A stretch of 8,623 nt of DNA from positions 1 through 8,623 of the forward strand of contig SCRB01000860.1 of assembly GCA_004299545.1 (NCBI GenBank), given 5' to 3'. Numbering within the stretch: position 1 is the first letter of the stretch; each line of letters starts with the position of its first letter. This DNA is from Rhizobiaceae bacterium (GTDB lineage: Bacteria > Pseudomonadota > Alphaproteobacteria > Rhizobiales > Rhizobiaceae). Below are positions 5,721 to 8,623 of this stretch, piece by piece. The position numbers were made by a program, and so were the translations under genes. Under the pieces are notes generated by a model. That model searched no databases. It was not told the DNA's origin and was given only the letters and a program-made list of their open reading frames with translations.

Positions 5721-7387
5721 TGGCTTCAGTTCTTTCGTTGCTAGACCTTGACCAGGCACGGGAGTTTTATGCGCGTGGGTGGTGGCAGCCCAACACGATG
5801 TATATGCAGTTGCGGGATTGGGCGGAACGCCAGCCGGATCGGTATGCGTTGCGTGACGCGCAATCGCGCTTGACCTATCGCGAGGCACTGCAATGGGTCG
5901 ATGCCGTCGCACGAGATCTGCACGAAGCCGGCCTGCGTGTCGGTGACCGGGTCTCCCTTTGGCTGCCAAGCCGGGTGGAGTCGGCGCTCATTCTCCTGGC
6001 CTGTTCCCGGATGGGTTACGTCTGCAGCCCCTCCATGCATCGCGATTACACCTGCGCCGACATTCATGCGCTGTTGAAACGCACCAAATCCGCCGCGTTC
6101 TTCGGCCAGGCGGGATATGGCGCGGACGCCGGTGTCGAGAACATTTTCACCCGGCTCGACGATCTGCCCTCGTTGAAAAAGATCTATTCTCTTCCTCTGC
6201 TCACTCCGGATGGGCGTCACGCCGACCCACGCGAACGGTTCGGTGGGCTCACGGCGGCCGCTCCCATCGACCTGCCGTTTTCTACGTCGCCTGACCGGAT
6301 CGTCTATCTTGCCTTTACATCCGGGACGACGGGTTTGCCGAAAGGCGTGATGCATTCGGATAACACGCTTTTGTCGAACGGCCGCGCGATCGCCAGGGAC
6401 TTCAAGTTCGACGAGAAGACGATCGTCTACACGCTCAGCCCGATGAGTCACAATATGGGAACGGTGGCGCTGGTAACGACGCTCGCCTGCGGGGGTGAAC
6501 TGGTCGTGCATTCGCCGATCGACAACAAGCCCGCCATCGACCGCATTATCGAAACCCGTGCGACATATCTCGTCGGCGTTCCCACCCACGCGATCGACCT
6601 TCTGGCGGATGCCCGTCGACGCGGTTTGACCCGGCTCGGCGAAGTCACCTCTTTCCAGCTCGCCGGCTCGCCGATCCCCGCCGAAACCGTGCGCGCCCTG
6701 CTTTCGCTCGGCATCACTCCCCAAAATTGTTTCGGAATGACGGAAAACTGCTCCTTCCAATACACCAGGCCCGACGATCCGCCGGAAATCATCATCAACA
6801 CGTGTGGCCGTCCATGCGAGGGGTTCGAGCTCGCGCTTTGGGATCCGGACAACAGCGATCGCGAGGTGGCTGTCGGTGAAGTTGGCGAATTGGGGGCGAA
6901 GGGCTGTTGCCTGATGCTCGGCTATTTTGACGACCAGGACAATACCGAGCGTTCGTTCAACAAGCTGGGCTGGTTTATGACTGGAGACCTGGGTCAACTC
7001 GACCCCAAGGGCAATCTGCGTATCGTCGGCCGTAAGAAGGATTTGATTATCCGCGGCGGCCACAACATCCATCCGGCCAGGATCGAGAATCTGGCAATGC
7101 ACCATGACGCCATCTCCAAGGCGGCGGCGTTCCCCGTGGCCGATCCCCGGCTTGGCGAAAAGGTCTGCCTCGCCGTGATCACCAAGGACAATGTCAAGCT
7201 CGACGGATACCACGTCCTGGCTCATCTCCATCGGCTTGGCCTGTCGAAATACGACATGCCGGAATATTATCTTCAGCTGGAGAGCTTTCCACTGACGGCA
7301 AGTGGCAAGATACTGAAGCGGAAGATGGCCGAGGACGTGGCATCCGGCAAGCTTACGCCCGAGCCCGTCCGGTTCCACAGCGGTTAG
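5720..7387 (+). CDS. Acyl-CoA ligase (class I adenylate-forming; FadK / cyclohexanecarboxylate-CoA ligase-like)
   Basis: A 555-residue AMP-forming CoA ligase that converts a carboxylic acid, ATP and CoA to the acyl-CoA through an acyl-adenylate. It is likely cytoplasmic. Motifs seen: phosphate-binding TSGTTGLPKG (200-209), FGMTE (338-342), the TGD of the ribose-binding motif (421-423), the hinge region GRKKD (437-441), RGGHNIHPARIE (starting at 445) and the C-terminal catalytic lysine Lys530 in LTASGKILKRKM. All essential residues are therefore present and the length is normal. The RGGHNIHPARIE segment and the SMHRDYTCADI region recall FadK and cyclohexanecarboxylate-CoA ligase (AliA) proteins, so a medium-chain, alicyclic or aromatic acid is the likely substrate (inference). 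ATG at 5720 is preferred; an in-frame GTG at 5717 would add one residue, and an in-frame TGA at 5714 rules out anything longer. It probably belongs to the transporter operon, which suggests it activates the imported acid. Confidence 0.9.
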   Translation: MASVLSLLDLDQAREFYARGWWQPNTMYMQLRDWAERQPDRYALRDAQSRLTYREALQWVDAVARDLHEAGLRVGDRVSLWLPSRVESALILLACSRMGYVCSPSMHRDYTCADIHALLKRTKSAAFFGQAGYGADAGVENIFTRLDDLPSLKKIYSLPLLTPDGRHADPRERFGGLTAAAPIDLPFSTSPDRIVYLAFTSGTTGLPKGVMHSDNTLLSNGRAIARDFKFDEKTIVYTLSPMSHNMGTVALVTTLACGGELVVHSPIDNKPAIDRIIETRATYLVGVPTHAIDLLADARRRGLTRLGEVTSFQLAGSPIPAETVRALLSLGITPQNCFGMTENCSFQYTRPDDPPEIIINTCGRPCEGFELALWDPDNSDREVAVGEVGELGAKGCCLMLGYFDDQDNTERSFNKLGWFMTGDLGQLDPKGNLRIVGRKKDLIIRGGHNIHPARIENLAMHHDAISKAAAFPVADPRLGEKVCLAVITKDNVKLDGYHVLAHLHRLGLSKYDMPEYYLQLESFPLTASGKILKRKMAEDVASGKLTPEPVRFHSG

Positions 7388-7392
7388 AGCGA

Positions 7393-7418
7393 GTCGCGAG
7401 ATGTCCCCCGTCGCGAGA
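7393..7418. repeat. Direct repeat of GTCGCGAGA, each with a TCGCGA palindrome
   Basis: GTCGCGAGA occurs at 7393-7401 and 7410-7418, 17 bases apart, beginning six bases after the ligase stop. Because each copy contains the self-complementary TCGCGA, the two could also pair as a 6-bp hairpin around an 11-base loop. No T run follows. It may be a regulator site, a processing hairpin or chance. Confidence 0.3.
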
Positions 7419-7447
7419 CCTGCACTTCAGGCTTTGCGGTCTGCAGG
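7419..7447 (+). other. Inverted repeat CCTGCA ... TGCAGG after the CoA ligase gene
   Basis: CCTGCA (7419-7424) and TGCAGG (7442-7447) can form a 6-bp stem with a 17-base loop immediately after the TCGCGA repeat. Together the two structures could mark the 3' end of the long transcript, but there is no uridine tract and the stem is short, so a terminator call is not justified. Confidence 0.25.
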
Positions 7448-7471
7448 ACAAACGCGTACAAGGATATACGA

Positions 7472-7501
7472 TTGCATACATTAGCGCTTCGCTGTAATGT
7501 A
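7472..7501 (+). promoter_or_regulatory. Possible promoter with an overlapping palindromic operator upstream of the reductase gene
   Basis: TACATTA (7477-7483) and TAATGTA (7495-7501) are perfect inverted repeats 11 bases apart, and GCG/CGC inside them extend the symmetry with a two-base bulge. The same stretch holds TTGCAT (7472-7477), 17 bases, then TAATGT (7495-7500), a weak sigma-70-like pair with correct spacing; the -10 match is poor. The region is AT-richer than its surroundings and lies about 100 bases before the reductase ATG. A repressor binding the palindrome would block this promoter. As RNA, the same repeat would be a hairpin. Confidence 0.35.
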
Positions 7502-7589
7502 ACCATTCGTTTTGGCGATAGCGGGTGACGGGGCGGCTTCAGGAACTTGGCTTGCAGGCTTGGGGCTTCGTGGCCGGCTAGAATCCGAT

Positions 7590-7594
7590 GGGAG
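7590..7594 (+). promoter_or_regulatory. Ribosome binding site that decides the reductase start
   Basis: GGGAG lies just before three consecutive in-frame ATG codons (7595, 7598, 7601). Only the third has a workable six-base spacing, and it gives the MKAAVIE start typical of the family. Confidence 0.7.
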
Positions 7595-7600
7595 ATGATG

Positions 7601-8581
7601 ATGAAAGCGGCAGTGATCGAGGCCCAGGGCGGAGTGGAAAACATCGTCTATCGCGACTTCCCGGTTCCGGAGGTTCGTCCCGGCGATGTCCTGGTCAACG
7701 TCAAGGCTTGCGGGCTGAATTATTTCGATGTGTTCGTCCGGCGCGGAATGCCAGGGCTGCCGGTCAAGCTTCCATTTATTTCGGGTGGAGATGTCGCCGG
7801 GACGGTTGCAGGATTCGGTTCTGAAGTGAAGGGATTCAAGATCGGCGACAGGGTCCTGCTCGATCCGATGACCGGTGAGGGCATGGTCGGCGAACAGGTG
7901 CAGGGCGGCATGGCGGAATTCGTACGCGTCCAGCATCAGTTCGTCATCCCACTCGATCCGCGCCTCTCCTTCGAGCAGGCGGCCTGTATCCCGGCCAATT
8001 TCGGAACCGCGATCCGAATGCTTCATACGAATGGCGAGATCAAAGCGGGCGATCTGGTGATGATCCTCGGCGCCAGCGGCGGCGTCGGCACGGCGGCCGT
8101 CCAGCTCGCCAAGGCACATGGCGCCGTCGTGATCGCCTGCGCCGGCAGCGATCAGAAATGCCAGCGCCTGAAAGAATTAGGAGCAGACAAGGTCATCAAT
8201 TACGCCACCACGGATTTCTCGCGCGAAGCTTGGGCGATCAGCGGGAAGAAGGGCGTCGACGTATGCGTCAATTTCACTGGCGGCGACACCTGGGTCCCAT
8301 CCCTCAAAGCATTGAAGCGCTATGGCAAGCTTTTGACCTGCGGTGCGACCGCTGGTTTCGACCCGAAGGAGGATATCCGCTATATCTGGCAGCGCGAACT
8401 GCGCATCATCGGCTCCAACGGCTATACGAAAGAGGACGTCACCAGAGGGATGATCGGCGTGGCCGACGGTTCGCTAAGATTGCCCGAAGTGAAGGTTTTG
8501 CCGATGTCGCGATTGGGCGAAGCGGAAAACATGATGGAAGGCCGCGACTTCTTCGGGAAAATCGTCCTGGTGCCGGACTAG
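7601..8581 (+). CDS. Zinc-independent medium-chain dehydrogenase/reductase, quinone oxidoreductase-like
   Basis: A 326-residue cytoplasmic NAD(P)H-dependent oxidoreductase of the MDR superfamily. The N-terminal GroES-like domain has KACGLNYFDVFVRRG (35-49), and FISGGDVAGTVAGFGSEV (59-76) followed by GFKIGDRVL. The Rossmann domain has the nucleotide-binding GASGGVG (157-163), then QLAKAHGAVVIA and LGADKVINY (193-201). It ends with FFGKIVLVPD. The catalytic-zinc GHE of alcohol dehydrogenases is replaced by GGD (62-64), and there is no four-cysteine structural-zinc loop, so it should work without metal like NADPH:quinone reductases and related enoyl reductases. Cys38 remains but has no His/Glu partner at the expected place. 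The substrate cannot be assigned; a role in reducing a CoA-linked or quinone-like intermediate from the preceding ligase is inference. The start at the third of three tandem ATGs is chosen by ribosome-site spacing and family fit; longer in-frame starts reach back to 7547. It is probably transcribed separately, given the 213-base gap. Confidence 0.88.
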   Translation: MKAAVIEAQGGVENIVYRDFPVPEVRPGDVLVNVKACGLNYFDVFVRRGMPGLPVKLPFISGGDVAGTVAGFGSEVKGFKIGDRVLLDPMTGEGMVGEQVQGGMAEFVRVQHQFVIPLDPRLSFEQAACIPANFGTAIRMLHTNGEIKAGDLVMILGASGGVGTAAVQLAKAHGAVVIACAGSDQKCQRLKELGADKVINYATTDFSREAWAISGKKGVDVCVNFTGGDTWVPSLKALKRYGKLLTCGATAGFDPKEDIRYIWQRELRIIGSNGYTKEDVTRGMIGVADGSLRLPEVKVLPMSRLGEAENMMEGRDFFGKIVLVPD

Positions 8582-8623
8582 TGGAATGAATTTAACATTC
8601 GGCACCCACATGATGTCGGCCTT
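8582..8623. other. Short 3' edge, no gene supported
   Basis: Forty-two bases after the reductase stop. GAATG (8584-8588) and CATTC (8596-8600) form a 5-bp AT-rich inverted repeat without a T run, too weak for a terminator call. Two ATGs near the edge (8610 and 8613) lack a ribosome site and too little sequence follows to judge them. Confidence 0.5.

Noticed and set aside
5741..7378. Long open frame (545 codons) on the minus strand, opposite the CoA ligase
   Set aside because: It mirrors nearly the whole ligase gene, which has all family motifs; long antisense frames are common in GC-rich DNA, and its translation shows no recognisable domain.
8584..8600. GAATG/CATTC inverted repeat as a terminator after the reductase gene
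   Set aside because: A 5-bp AT-rich stem with no T run is too weak.
8610..8623. ATGATG at the right edge as the start of another gene
   Set aside because: No ribosome binding site precedes it and only a few codons are visible.

Overview
All recognisable genes in this window lie on the + strand of GC-rich DNA, and none looks damaged. The best clue to the host is a roughly 100-base mosaic of inverted repeats between the first two transporter genes. It resembles the RIME-type intergenic elements of rhizobia and relatives (Hyphomicrobiales, Alphaproteobacteria). That repeat, the base composition and the gene families together suggest a soil or plant-associated alphaproteobacterium such as Rhizobium, Mesorhizobium or a near relative. 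No rRNA, tRNA, CRISPR array, insertion sequence or phage gene was seen.

Layout: (1) bases 1-749 hold the C-terminal half of a hydantoinase B / N-methylhydantoinase-type subunit that runs in from the left edge and is followed by a small hairpin. (2) Bases 750-948 are a short intergenic region with two perfect palindromes. (3) Bases 949-5559 encode a complete HAAT-family (LivKHMGF) ABC importer: periplasmic binding protein, two membrane permeases and two ATPases. The last four genes overlap one another by 4, 4 and 14 bases, while the RIME-like repeat separates the binding protein from the permeases. (4) Bases 5565-5720 hold a possible 51-residue small protein that fills the gap between livF and the next gene. 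(5) Bases 5720-7387 encode a class I acyl-CoA ligase of the FadK/cyclohexanecarboxylate-CoA ligase type. (6) Bases 7388-7600 are a 213-base intergenic region with several inverted and direct repeats and a possible promoter/operator. (7) Bases 7601-8581 encode a zinc-independent medium-chain dehydrogenase/reductase of the quinone oxidoreductase group. The last 42 bases hold no gene I can support.

How the genes may work together (inference): although homologous to branched-chain amino acid importers, this transporter sits directly upstream of a CoA ligase and near a reductase. That arrangement fits uptake of a carboxylic acid, for example an aromatic, alicyclic or medium-chain acid, then activation to its CoA thioester and later redox processing. 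The hydantoinase-like gene upstream may belong to the same catabolic neighbourhood but appears to end its own transcription unit. I see no clear evidence of a wholly new system. The most unusual points are the candidate translationally coupled small ORF, the repeat whose edge supplies the livK stop codon and which lies just before the livH ribosome binding site, and the palindrome over a possible promoter before the reductase gene.
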